Source: an uncultured Propionivibrio sp.
GTDB lineage: Bacteria > Pseudomonadota > Gammaproteobacteria > Burkholderiales > Rhodocyclaceae
Assembly: GCA_938040985.1 (NCBI GenBank)
Contig: CALHZD010000092.1
Location: 1 to 15,280, forward strand
Length of the DNA stretch: 15,280 nucleotides
Direction of reading: 5' to 3'
Part shown: positions 7,996 to 15,273 of the stretch, in pieces
Layout: each line of letters begins with the position of its first letter
Numbering within the stretch: the first letter of the stretch is position 1
The notes under the pieces: generated by a model
The model's database searches: none
Told to the model about the DNA's origin: nothing
Seen by the model: the letters and a program-made list of their open reading frames with translations, nothing else
Position numbers and translations under genes: made by a program

Positions 7996-8993
7996 GGGTC
8001 ATGAAACGCCGCCGCGTTGTTTTAGGCATTGCTGCGCTTTGTCTGGCAGCACCGGCGACCGGCGGCGCGCCCGCCGCAAACTGCATTGCCGCCAAGCCGC
8101 CCGGAACGATCCGCATTGCCCTGCTGCACATGGATGCGCGGCCGGGCGAAGTCGCCCACAACCGTCGCCTTATCGAGCGCGCCGTCGAACGCGCCGCCGC
8201 CGCGCAGGCCGATTGGCTGGCAACCCCCGAGCTGGCCGAAAGCGGCTATGGATTCGCCAGGCGCATCGGCCTGGAATGGATCGAAACCTTTCCCAGCGCC
8301 TGGTTGCAAAGACTTGCGCGACGCGCGCGCCATCACCGTATGGCCTTGTTCATCGGTCTGCCGGAAAGAAACCCGGCCGGCGACATGCTGCACAACAGCG
8401 TCGCCGTCATCGACCGCCGGGGCCGGATCCTTGGCACGCACCGCAAATACCAGGTAGTCGGCGGAAAAATCGAGCGCTGGGCAACGCCGGGCGTGCGCAA
8501 TGCGCCTTTTGTTCTGGACGGGATTTCCGTCGGCGTGCTGGTCTGTGCCGACGCCTATCGCCCGGATCTGGCCGGGCGCTTACGGGCGCTGGGCGCGCAA
8601 ATCCTGATTTCCCCGGCAAACTGGCCGCCTGCGCCCGATATGGGACCGAATGGCTATTGGGAGGCGCGGACGGCCGAAACCGGCGTGCCGCTGATCGTTA
8701 ACAACCGCACCGGCAACGAACCCGACCTGGATTTCAGCCTTGGCGAAAGCGTTGTCGCACAGGATGGCAAGCGCCTGTTTTCCTTTGTTTTTCCGGAAAC
8801 GCGCTTGATTTTCATCGACTGGGATGGCGCGCGCGGCTTTACCGCCGCCGGCGAAATGCCCCTGTCGGCACCGAGCGCACAGAGCGCACAGAGGGTACAG
8901 AGGGCACAAATGCCGGTATCCGAAACGTCCGAGCCGCCCGCTGTCGCAACGGCTTGTGAAATTGTGAAAGACAATGACACAGGCGCCGAATAA
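7992..8993 (+). CDS. Exported nitrilase-superfamily carbon-nitrogen hydrolase
   Basis: The 333-residue product has the complete catalytic triad of the nitrilase superfamily: Glu80 in ATPELAESGYGF, Lys152 in THRKYQVV, and Cys185 in GVLVCADAYRPD. Such enzymes hydrolyse amides or nitriles or transfer acyl groups. An N-terminal basic-hydrophobic segment (about residues 1-28, with Arg-Arg-Arg then a short Ala-rich core) predicts export to the periplasm, unusual for the superfamily apart from a few types. The last 45 residues are a low-complexity tail containing a 9-bp DNA repeat. The start at 7992 overlaps the CbiZ stop (ATGA); ATG 8001 is an alternative that keeps the signal peptide. Being locked between CbiZ and a corrinoid importer suggests action on a corrinoid amide or a released fragment, but no substrate can be read from the sequence. 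Confidence 0.85.
   Translation: MRVMKRRRVVLGIAALCLAAPATGGAPAANCIAAKPPGTIRIALLHMDARPGEVAHNRRLIERAVERAAAAQADWLATPELAESGYGFARRIGLEWIETFPSAWLQRLARRARHHRMALFIGLPERNPAGDMLHNSVAVIDRRGRILGTHRKYQVVGGKIERWATPGVRNAPFVLDGISVGVLVCADAYRPDLAGRLRALGAQILISPANWPPAPDMGPNGYWEARTAETGVPLIVNNRTGNEPDLDFSLGESVVAQDGKRLFSFVFPETRLIFIDWDGARGFTAAGEMPLSAPSAQSAQRVQRAQMPVSETSEPPAVATACEIVKDNDTGAE
8874..8909 (+). repeat. Four 9-bp tandem units in the hydrolase tail
   Basis: AGCGCACAG occurs twice, followed by AGGGTACAG and AGGGCACAA, in frame, encoding Ser-Ala-Gln twice, then Arg-Val-Gln and Arg-Ala-Gln. Being a multiple of three, changes in copy number would keep the frame. Confidence 0.85.
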
Positions 8994-9864
8994 CCAAACG
9001 CCTGCGTCAACCGCTTGCCAGCGGTGGGACTGGAACGCTCCCGCCGCGCGCAAGGCCGGCGACGTTAGCGCCCATGCGCGCCTGTACCTGCGCATGATGG
9101 CGCAATCCGATTACGCTGCGCGCCTGGCGCCGGCCGTCGGCAAGAATGACGTCGACGTGCTTGACATCGGCGCCGGCGACGGTTGCATTACCTGCCGCTG
9201 CCTTGCGGCCGGCGCACGCTGGCGCGCCGTCGAACCCAATCCGGCGATGGGCGAGGCGCTGGCCGCGCAAGCGCCCGCATTGGCGGCGCGTGGCATCCGT
9301 CTCGAACATATCGCCGCGCGCTGGCAGGATTTGCCGAAGTCAGTCGATGCCGATGCCGTGTTCGCCTTCAACATCGGTGATAGCCACCACGCGGCCGATG
9401 CGCTGTTCGATGCGCTGGCGCCGCGCGCACGGCGTGCGATGGTCTGGATCGTCCCGGCGCAAGCCGCGCCGGCTTCGTTCTGCCTGGCTGGATTTTTACC
9501 TGCCGATTTTTATGGCGACAACGCCGTAAACCGGCAGCCGGCGGTCGAGCGCACGCTCGCCCAATTGGGCGCCTCGCGCCGGCCGGCGCAAATCGACTAT
9601 ATCGACTGGCAATGCCGTTTCAACTTCGCCACCCGGCAGGAGGCCGCGCGGCATTTTCTCGAACGTCTCGATTGTTCCGCCGATAGCGCGCGGGGCCGTG
9701 CGCTGCTGGCTTATCTCGACCGCGCGCTGCAACCCGTTGGAGACTTTGCCGGAAATAGCGCCAGGAATGCCGCCAGAAACCGCAGAAACTGCGGGAATGG
9801 CAGGAATGGCTGGCTGGCGGCCTGCGCCAAGCGCAGTGCGGTCGTTCGCTGGTTTTTTTCATAA
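8974..9864 (+). CDS. Class I SAM-dependent methyltransferase, substrate unknown
   Basis: The 296-residue protein has a Rossmann-type methyltransferase core: motif I VLDIGAGDG at residues 62-70, an acidic residue after the second strand (E87 in RAVEPNPAM), and DADAVFAFNIGDS at about 125-137 as the region after motif II. It has no signal peptide, so it is cytoplasmic, unlike its two upstream neighbours. The gene starts inside the hydrolase gene (20-bp overlap) and ends 21 bp before the receptor, so it belongs to the operon. It does not look like the known cobalt-precorrin methyltransferases, which are a different fold. Residues from about 258 onward become Asn/Arg-rich low complexity (NSARNAARNRRNCGNGRNG), odd for this family and possibly the result of a frameshift. 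Its role in corrinoid use is unknown. Confidence 0.8.
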   Translation: MTQAPNNQTPASTACQRWDWNAPAARKAGDVSAHARLYLRMMAQSDYAARLAPAVGKNDVDVLDIGAGDGCITCRCLAAGARWRAVEPNPAMGEALAAQAPALAARGIRLEHIAARWQDLPKSVDADAVFAFNIGDSHHAADALFDALAPRARRAMVWIVPAQAAPASFCLAGFLPADFYGDNAVNRQPAVERTLAQLGASRRPAQIDYIDWQCRFNFATRQEAARHFLERLDCSADSARGRALLAYLDRALQPVGDFAGNSARNAARNRRNCGNGRNGWLAACAKRSAVVRWFFS

Positions 9865-9885
9865 CCCTTCAGGGAGATTTTCATC

Positions 9886-12048
9886 ATGACTTTGACCCGT
9901 TTTTTATTTTCTCTTCACCCGCCACGACGCTGCCCGCGCGCCCTGCCGGCGTTATCGGCAATTCCGCTCGCGCTGCTGGCGGCTGCACACGCGACGGCGG
10001 CGGAAGAAACGGCATTAAGACCGGTCGCCGTCACCGGCAAGCGCATCGTTTCGACCGCGACGCGGCTTGACGAGGATCCCTTGCGGCTGCCGTTTTCGGC
10101 CGCCACCGTCGAGCGCCGCGAGCTGGATGCCGCCGGCGCGATCACGCTGGAAGACAGTCTGCGCAGCGTACCCGGCCTGCAACACGGGACGCAGGGCAAT
10201 TATTATTCGCGCTTTGAAACGCGCGGGCTGCGCGATACGCAGGACGTGTTGGTGCTGATCGACGGCGTGCCGCTGCGCGTTTTGCAGGGCAATGCCGATG
10301 TGACGCTGATTGCGCCGGATCTCGTCGAGCGCGTCGAATTTATCAAGGGGCCGGCCTCGGCGCTCTACGGCAAGAATGCGATCGGCGGCGTCGCCCAGTT
10401 TTTCATGAAGCCGGAGAAAGAAGGCGGCAGCGCCAGCCTAACCGCCGGCAGTTTCGGCCGGATCGGCGGCGCTTACCGGCAACGCTTCGACTACGATCGC
10501 GGCAATTTCTTCGTCGGCCTGGCGTACAGCCACAGCGACGGTTTCCAGAACAACACCGATCGCGATCAGCCCAGCGGGGTATTCGGCATCGATCATGCAA
10601 TGACTTCAAACTGGACGACCGGCTTGCAGTACCTGGCAACGCGCGTCAAGGCCAAGCGCGGTTCGATCGTTCCCCTGCAAAACGGCCGGCCGATGTATGG
10701 CATCACGCAGCGCGACAATTATGCGATCCCCGGCGTCGCCATTGAGGGCAATTATCAGTCGGCGTCCTGGAAGAACGACGTGCGCCTGGCCCATGGCTGG
10801 TCGCTCAAGCATCTGAGCAGCTTCGCCGTCTATGACCGCCAGTTTCAGGGCGGCGTGACCATCGTGCCGGGGCCGGCCGCCGTCAGTAAGGGGTTTTCGC
10901 AAACCGATACGCGCGACCGCGGCGTTTTCCACGACCTGGCACTGATCCATCGCTACACCGGCAAGGGCTGGAACAACACGCTTCAGGCAGGCGCCAGTTT
11001 TGAAGACGACTGGCAGGATCAGGAATCGCCGTCATACACCAACGCGCCGACGTATCGCGGCCCCCATTACAACACGCCGGTGAGCCATGTGAAAAATGAC
11101 CCGCGCGGCATTCGCGGCGCGGTGACCCGTTCGCGCTTTGACCAGACGGTGCGCAGTCTTTATGTGCAGGATCGCCTCGAAATCGGTGATTTCGGATTTG
11201 TTGCCGGCCTGCGGCACGACAGCTTCAAACAGCATCTGAAGCGTTCCAATACGCCGGTGCAGTCCACCCAAAGCGCTTCGCGCCTGAGCCCGCGTTTTGG
11301 CGCTGACTGGGTGTACGCCCGCCGCGACGACAGCGCGCATTCCCTGTTCGCCAACTGGGCGGAAGGCTTTCGCCCGCAGGCCGTGGCGCTGAATACGCGC
11401 AACGGCATTGTTGTGCCGTCGATTCTGCGCCCGGAACGAACCCGCAGCATTGAGTTCGGCGCCAAAGGGCAGTTGGACGATGAACGCTGGTTTTACCAGC
11501 TCAGCCTTTTCCGCGCGGACAAAATCGACGGACAGCGTTCATTCCGCAACGGGCCGGACAGCTTCATTTTCAGCAACGCCACCTCGCGCACCGAAGGGGT
11601 CGAATCGCTTGTGCACTGGCGGCTTGCCCGCGCATGGAGCGGTTACGCGCATTACACCTGGCAGAATGCGCGCCTGCGCGATTTCCAGACTTACAGCAAT
11701 GCCGGCGCGCCGACACAGAACTTCGGCGGCAAGCGCGTGCGCATGTCGGCGCGGCACATCGCCGGCCTCGGCGTGACGTTCGAGCGTGGCCCCTGGTTGT
11801 GGAACGCTTCGGCCAGCTACGTCGGCACGCGCTATCTGCGCGACAACGTTGCCCACCCGCAAAAACTGCCCGCCTATACGCTGGTCAACACGTCCGTCAG
11901 CTACCGCGTGACGCCAAAGCTGACGCTACAGGCCGGCGTCAATAACCTGGGCAATGTCTATTACATCAACGACGACATGTCTTCGCAGGAAGCCGGCAAC
12001 GCCGGCGCGCCGCGCAATTTCTTCGCCCGCGTGCAGCAGGAGTTCTGA
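9886..12048 (+). CDS. TonB-dependent outer-membrane receptor, probably corrinoid (BtuB role)
   Basis: This 720-residue receptor has a signal peptide over residues 1-39 (Ala-rich core, cleavage near Ala-Thr-Ala-Ala before Glu-Glu), a TonB-box-like start LRPVAVTGKR, and a plug at about 55-175 with 'FETRGLRDTQDVLVLIDGVPLRV' and 'VERVEFIKGPASALYGKNAIGGVAQF'. The barrel ends in Phe (VQQEF), with the common 'VNNLGNVYYINDD ... PRNFF' closing element. AGGGAGA at 9871-9877 supports the ATG. Sequence alone does not place it among vitamin B12 receptors; it resembles iron-chelate receptors. The role as the outer-membrane port for a cobamide is inferred from its position inside an operon with CbiZ and BtuFCD, to which it is joined with no gap at all. 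Confidence 0.88.
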   Translation: MTLTRFLFSLHPPRRCPRALPALSAIPLALLAAAHATAAEETALRPVAVTGKRIVSTATRLDEDPLRLPFSAATVERRELDAAGAITLEDSLRSVPGLQHGTQGNYYSRFETRGLRDTQDVLVLIDGVPLRVLQGNADVTLIAPDLVERVEFIKGPASALYGKNAIGGVAQFFMKPEKEGGSASLTAGSFGRIGGAYRQRFDYDRGNFFVGLAYSHSDGFQNNTDRDQPSGVFGIDHAMTSNWTTGLQYLATRVKAKRGSIVPLQNGRPMYGITQRDNYAIPGVAIEGNYQSASWKNDVRLAHGWSLKHLSSFAVYDRQFQGGVTIVPGPAAVSKGFSQTDTRDRGVFHDLALIHRYTGKGWNNTLQAGASFEDDWQDQESPSYTNAPTYRGPHYNTPVSHVKNDPRGIRGAVTRSRFDQTVRSLYVQDRLEIGDFGFVAGLRHDSFKQHLKRSNTPVQSTQSASRLSPRFGADWVYARRDDSAHSLFANWAEGFRPQAVALNTRNGIVVPSILRPERTRSIEFGAKGQLDDERWFYQLSLFRADKIDGQRSFRNGPDSFIFSNATSRTEGVESLVHWRLARAWSGYAHYTWQNARLRDFQTYSNAGAPTQNFGGKRVRMSARHIAGLGVTFERGPWLWNASASYVGTRYLRDNVAHPQKLPAYTLVNTSVSYRVTPKLTLQAGVNNLGNVYYINDDMSSQEAGNAGAPRNFFARVQQEF
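12038..12042 (+). promoter_or_regulatory. Ribosome binding site that favours a GTG start for btuF
   Basis: AGGAG ends 6 bp before the GTG at 12049, an ideal spacing. The in-frame ATG at 12064 would be 21 bp away and has no closer site. The site lies inside the end of the receptor gene. Confidence 0.7.
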
Positions 12049-13110
12049 GTGGGCGACGACGACATGGTGGTGAAATCGCTGTCAAGGCGGGCGCTGCTCA
12101 GTCGCCTGTTGGCGCTGGCAAGCGCGGGCGCGCTGCCGGCGGGAGCGCTGTCTGCAGGAACGCCGGGGATGCCGGCTTCGTCGGCGGCATCTTCTTCCCC
12201 GCTTTCGATGCCGGCGCTCTCGGCTCCGGACAGCCCCGCGCTTTGCCAGACCTCCGGCGCCTTTCCGCGCCAGGTCGTCGATACGCTGGGTCGGACGTTG
12301 AGCATTGCTCGCCCGCCACAGCGCATCGTCGTCATTTTCCCGAGCAATGTCGAAATCGTCTTCGCGCTTGGGCTGGAAGCGCACGTCGCCGCCGTCGGCG
12401 GCCTGGTCGGCTGGCCGCCCGCCGCACTGGCGAAGCCTTCGGTCGGCAGATCGCTGGGCTTTTCCGCCGAGGCGGTGGCCGCACAGCAGCCCGACCTCAT
12501 CATCGTCACGCCGGCGCAGCACAGCGCACTGGAACTGATTAAGCCGTTTGGACGCATCGGCGTGCCGGTACTGGTTCTGCAACACCCCGACCTGCCCGCC
12601 ATCCTGCGCAATATCCGCCTGGTCGGCTGGGCGACCGGGCACGAGGCGCAGGCCGAGGCCGTGCTTGGCCAGATGCGGACGCAGCTTGAGCATATTGGCG
12701 AGCGTCTGCACGGCGCGCCGCGTCGCCGCGTGTTTTTGGAAACCAGCGCCGCCGGCAATGCCGGCTTCCAGACCGTCGGACAAGGGCACTACGCCAACGA
12801 TGCGCTGGCCTGGGCGGGTGGCGAGAACGTATTTGGCGACCTGGTCGGTTCGCAGCAGGTTAGCGGCGAAGCGATCTTTCTGCGCGACCCGGACGTGATC
12901 ATTTCCCTGCAACGGATTCCGGATGTCAGCGCCGCGCCGGAGGCGGCCCGCCAGATTGCACGGCGTCCGGGCTGGTCGGCGCTGCGCGCCGCGCGCGAAG
13001 GGCGCATCGTCGTCCTGCAACGCAACCACAAGCTGATTCCCGGCCCGCGCCAGATCGAAGCCGTTGCCGACTACGCGCGCGCCATTCATCCGGAGCGTTT
13101 CGATGCATAA
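12049..13110 (+). CDS. btuF: Periplasmic corrinoid-binding protein of ABC importer (BtuF type), Tat-like signal
   Basis: The 353-residue product belongs to the periplasmic-binding family PF01497 used by B12 and iron-chelate importers. Recognisable parts are VDTLGRTLSIARPPQRIVVIFPSNVE-type opening (from residue 77), 'VGRSLGFSAEAVAAQQPDLIIV' near 132-153, RRRVFLET at 226-232 and AGGENVFGDL at 256-265. The N-terminus has Ser-Arg-Arg-Ala-Leu-Leu (12-17) ahead of a weakly hydrophobic Ala-rich segment, which is a plausible twin-arginine export signal, followed by a long Ser/Ala/Pro linker to about residue 70. The GTG start abuts the receptor stop codon and is favoured by the AGGAG at 12038. Iron chelate as ligand cannot be excluded by sequence; CbiZ in the operon favours a corrinoid such as cobinamide or cobyric acid. 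Confidence 0.82.
   Translation: MGDDDMVVKSLSRRALLSRLLALASAGALPAGALSAGTPGMPASSAASSSPLSMPALSAPDSPALCQTSGAFPRQVVDTLGRTLSIARPPQRIVVIFPSNVEIVFALGLEAHVAAVGGLVGWPPAALAKPSVGRSLGFSAEAVAAQQPDLIIVTPAQHSALELIKPFGRIGVPVLVLQHPDLPAILRNIRLVGWATGHEAQAEAVLGQMRTQLEHIGERLHGAPRRRVFLETSAAGNAGFQTVGQGHYANDALAWAGGENVFGDLVGSQQVSGEAIFLRDPDVIISLQRIPDVSAAPEAARQIARRPGWSALRAAREGRIVVLQRNHKLIPGPRQIEAVADYARAIHPERFDA
13092..13095 (+). promoter_or_regulatory. Ribosome binding site that selects the btuC start
   Basis: GGAG lies 7 bp before ATG 13103. The in-frame ATG at 13064 has no such site and would add 13 residues encoded entirely within btuF. Confidence 0.6.
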
Positions 13111-14125
13111 CTCGCCCCTCGCTTTTCCCCAACGTTCCCTTTCTACACGAGTTTTGCGCGCAGGGCCGTACATTGCGCTGATCGGCGCGCTGTGCCTGGC
13201 GATTCTCGCCGGACTGATCTTTGGCGCCGATACCGTCTGGCCGACGCGCTGGTTCGACGGCAGCCAACAAGCGGCGCTGGTCTTTGTCTGGCGCGCGCCG
13301 CGCGTTGCCACGGCGTTCGTCGTTGGCGCCTGCCTCGGCCTCTCCGGCCTGATTTTCCAGGGCGTTTTCCGCAATCCGCTGGCCGAACCGTATCTGCTCG
13401 GCAGCGCTTCCGGCGCCAGTCTGGGCGCCGCCTGTGCGCTGCTGCTGCCCGAATTACTGCCGCGCGGCGTAGGCCTGCCGCTGATGGCTTTTCTCGGCGC
13501 CTGGGGCAGCAGCCTGCTGGTGCTGCTGCTCGGCGGCGGTGGCGGTCATAGCGCGCAGACCGGCCGCCTGCTGCTTGCCGGCGTGGCGCTGGCGGCCATT
13601 CTGTCGGCGCTGCGCAGCTTGATTCTGATGATTTTCGGCGACGAGTCGAGCAACCTGCGCGCGGTGATTTCCTGGCAACTCGGCGGTATCCAGTCGCCCG
13701 CCTGGCACGAATGGGGGCTGCTGTGCCTGGCGACGCTGGTTATTTTGATCGCGACGGTGCGTCTGGCGCCGGGGCTGGATGCGCTCGGCCTGGGCGAGGA
13801 AACGGCGCACAGCATGGGCGTGCGCGTGCGCCGTTTTTCGATGCAGGCGATCGCGCTGGCGGCGCTGGCCACGGCGCTGGCGGTAGCTTTCGGCGGGCTG
13901 ATCGGCTTCGTCGGCTTGATTGCGCCGCACGTGCTGCGCTGGTGGGTCGGGCCGCTACATGCCCGGCTGGCGCCGGCTGTTGCACTGGGCGGCGGAGTGC
14001 TGCTGATGCTGGTCGACACGGTGGCGCGCAGCGCCATTCCGCCCAGTGAAATTCCAGTCGGTCTGATGACTTCGCTGATCGGCGGCCCCTTCTTCCTGTT
14101 CCTGTTGATGAGGCAGAAATCATGA
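13103..14125 (+). CDS. btuC: ABC importer permease, FecCD/BtuC family
   Basis: From ATG 13103 the product has 340 residues, close to the usual length of BtuC-type permeases. It is very hydrophobic, with about ten membrane segments expected. Family signatures are clear: FQGVFRNPLAEPYLLGSASG in the first third, the GLIGFVGLIAPHVLR loop that contacts the ATPase, and PSEIPVGLMTSLIGGPFF near the C-terminus. It forms the inner-membrane channel, as a homodimer in the known BtuCD complex, receiving ligand from the binding protein. The start overlaps the end of btuF by 8 bp and the stop overlaps the btuD start (ATGA), so the three genes are translationally coupled. An upstream ATG at 13064 is in frame but less likely. 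Confidence 0.88.
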   Translation: MHNSPLAFPQRSLSTRVLRAGPYIALIGALCLAILAGLIFGADTVWPTRWFDGSQQAALVFVWRAPRVATAFVVGACLGLSGLIFQGVFRNPLAEPYLLGSASGASLGAACALLLPELLPRGVGLPLMAFLGAWGSSLLVLLLGGGGGHSAQTGRLLLAGVALAAILSALRSLILMIFGDESSNLRAVISWQLGGIQSPAWHEWGLLCLATLVILIATVRLAPGLDALGLGEETAHSMGVRVRRFSMQAIALAALATALAVAFGGLIGFVGLIAPHVLRWWVGPLHARLAPAVALGGGVLLMLVDTVARSAIPPSEIPVGLMTSLIGGPFFLFLLMRQKS

Positions 14126-14874
14126 GCGCGCCATCGCCCATGCTGGTTTTCCGCAATGTGTCGGTGCGCACAAACCGGAACAAACTGCTGCTCGACGGCA
14201 TCAATCTGGATATTCCCGGGCCGGGGCTGTACGGCATCATCGGCCCCAACGGCGCCGGCAAATCAAGCCTGGTGCGCACGGCGATCGGCCTGCTCAAGAC
14301 AAGCGCCGGCGAAGTCATTCTGGACGCACGGCCGCTGTCGCGCTGGTCGGCGCGCGCGCTGGCCGCGCACATCGGCTATGTGCCGCAGCAGATTCTGAGC
14401 TATTGGAATCTGAGCGTCGCCGAAATGCTGCATCTGCGCGTGGCCGAAATTCCCGGCGAGCTGATCGAGCGGTGCCAGATCGGCCACCTGCTCGAACGGC
14501 GTTTCGCCACGCTTTCCGGCGGCGAACAGGCGCGCGTCGCCGTCGCCCGCGCCCTGGCGCACCGGCCGCGCATCGTTTTTGCCGATGAGCCGGCCGCACA
14601 TCTGGATATGCCGCATCAACACCTGGTTCTGCGCCTGCTGCGCGAATATGCAAGAACGCAGACGGTGCTCATCGTCCTGCATGATTTGCATCTGGCCAGT
14701 CGCTATTGCGATCGTCTCGCCCTGTTCGCGGGCGGCCGGCTGATTGCCGCCGATACTCCGGCGCGCGTCCTGACGCCGGAAATACTCGACCCGGTGTATG
14801 GCGTCGCGACCATCCGGGCGCGCATCGACGGCTGGACGTTCTACACGGTACGCGACGATGACCGCCTGTGCTGA
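14122..14874 (+). CDS. btuD: ABC importer ATPase, BtuD/FecE type
   Basis: The 250-residue protein has all the parts of an active ABC ATPase: Walker A GPNGAGKSS at 41-49, Q-loop VPQQ at 87-90, signature LSGGEQARVA at 131-140, Walker B IVFADEP at 151-157 with catalytic Glu156, D-loop AAHLD at 158-162 and H-loop His187. It powers import through the preceding permease on the cytoplasmic face. The ATG overlaps the permease stop by 4 bp. It is the last gene of the operon; the 406 bp that follow have no gene. Assignment to corrinoid rather than iron chelate rests on the operon context. Confidence 0.9.
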   Translation: MSAPSPMLVFRNVSVRTNRNKLLLDGINLDIPGPGLYGIIGPNGAGKSSLVRTAIGLLKTSAGEVILDARPLSRWSARALAAHIGYVPQQILSYWNLSVAEMLHLRVAEIPGELIERCQIGHLLERRFATLSGGEQARVAVARALAHRPRIVFADEPAAHLDMPHQHLVLRLLREYARTQTVLIVLHDLHLASRYCDRLALFAGGRLIAADTPARVLTPEILDPVYGVATIRARIDGWTFYTVRDDDRLC

Positions 14875-14891
14875 AACCTGTTCTGGATCGC

Positions 14892-14946
14892 GGCGTCATG
14901 AACAAAAAGGCGTTTTGAAGAGAAAAAGCATTTTGAGGCGTCATGA
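14892..14946 (+). repeat. Short direct repeats after the operon
   Basis: GGCGTCATGA occurs at 14892-14901 and 14937-14946. Between them AAAAAGGCGTTTTGA (14904-14918) and AAAAAGCATTTTGA (14923-14936) form a second imperfect pair, each with AAAA/TTTT arms. Confidence 0.6.
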
Positions 14947-15011
14947 CCCCAATGTGTGCAGCCAGGAAAGCGGATTCTGCGCCGCCGGCCTTCCGGTAAA
15001 AAGCGCCTCGC

Positions 15012-15144
15012 AAACCCGCGTGGATAAAGGAACTCAGGGCATACCCCGCTGAGATGCCCTAAATACACGAGCTTGCGTACAGCCCTTCTGAAACGCCCTA
15101 AATACGCGGGCTAGCGTGCAGCTCTTCTGAGATGCCTAAAACAT
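15012..15144 (+). repeat. 39-bp tandem repeats, same family as 6681-6800
   Basis: A partial unit starts at 15012 with AAACCCGCGTGGATAAAGG, full units lie at 15049-15087 and 15088-15126, and a third begins at 15127 and fades near 15144. The full units share CTGARAYGCCCTAAATAC followed by a GCGT-containing half and end in CTT. The 15012 part matches the reverse complement of the third unit at 6761-6800, and 15088-15113 matches the reverse complement of the first unit at 6681-6708. Confidence 0.8.
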
Positions 15145-15201
15145 AGCTGCTCGACTTTGCCAAAAGACAAGGCGGTAAGCCGCAGACAGTACAAGCAGTA
15201 C

Positions 15202-15236
15202 GGCAAGGCAAGGCAAGGCAAGGCAAGGCAAGGCAA
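15202..15236 (+). repeat. GGCAA pentanucleotide microsatellite, seven perfect copies
   Basis: Seven uninterrupted GGCAA units occupy 35 bp. They follow GTAC-AAGCA-GTAC, a short symmetric motif at about 15189-15201. The tract is outside any gene seen here; whether it lies in a promoter of a gene beyond the window cannot be told. Confidence 0.95.
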
Positions 15237-15259
15237 GCTAACGCGGCATTTCTGCAAAG

Positions 15260-15273
15260 AAAATAGCTATTTT
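15260..15273. promoter_or_regulatory. 14-bp perfect AT-rich palindrome
   Basis: AAAATAGCTATTTT is a perfect palindrome in otherwise GC-rich DNA, just after the microsatellite. It may be a regulator site for a gene beyond the window end or part of the repeat element; function is not known. Confidence 0.35.

Noticed and set aside
13064..13102. Upstream ATG at 13064 as start of btuC.
   Set aside because: It would add 13 residues from within btuF and lacks a ribosome binding site, whereas ATG 13103 has GGAG at a good distance.
12082..13374. Long open frame of 430 codons on the minus strand, antisense to btuF.
   Set aside because: It is a GC-rich shadow of btuF, rich in Arg, Ala and Gln, without domain-like order or a ribosome binding site, and the plus-strand protein is clearly real.
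15012..15144. CRISPR array.
   Set aside because: The units are imperfect, directly adjacent and have no unique spacers of constant length; no cas gene is near.
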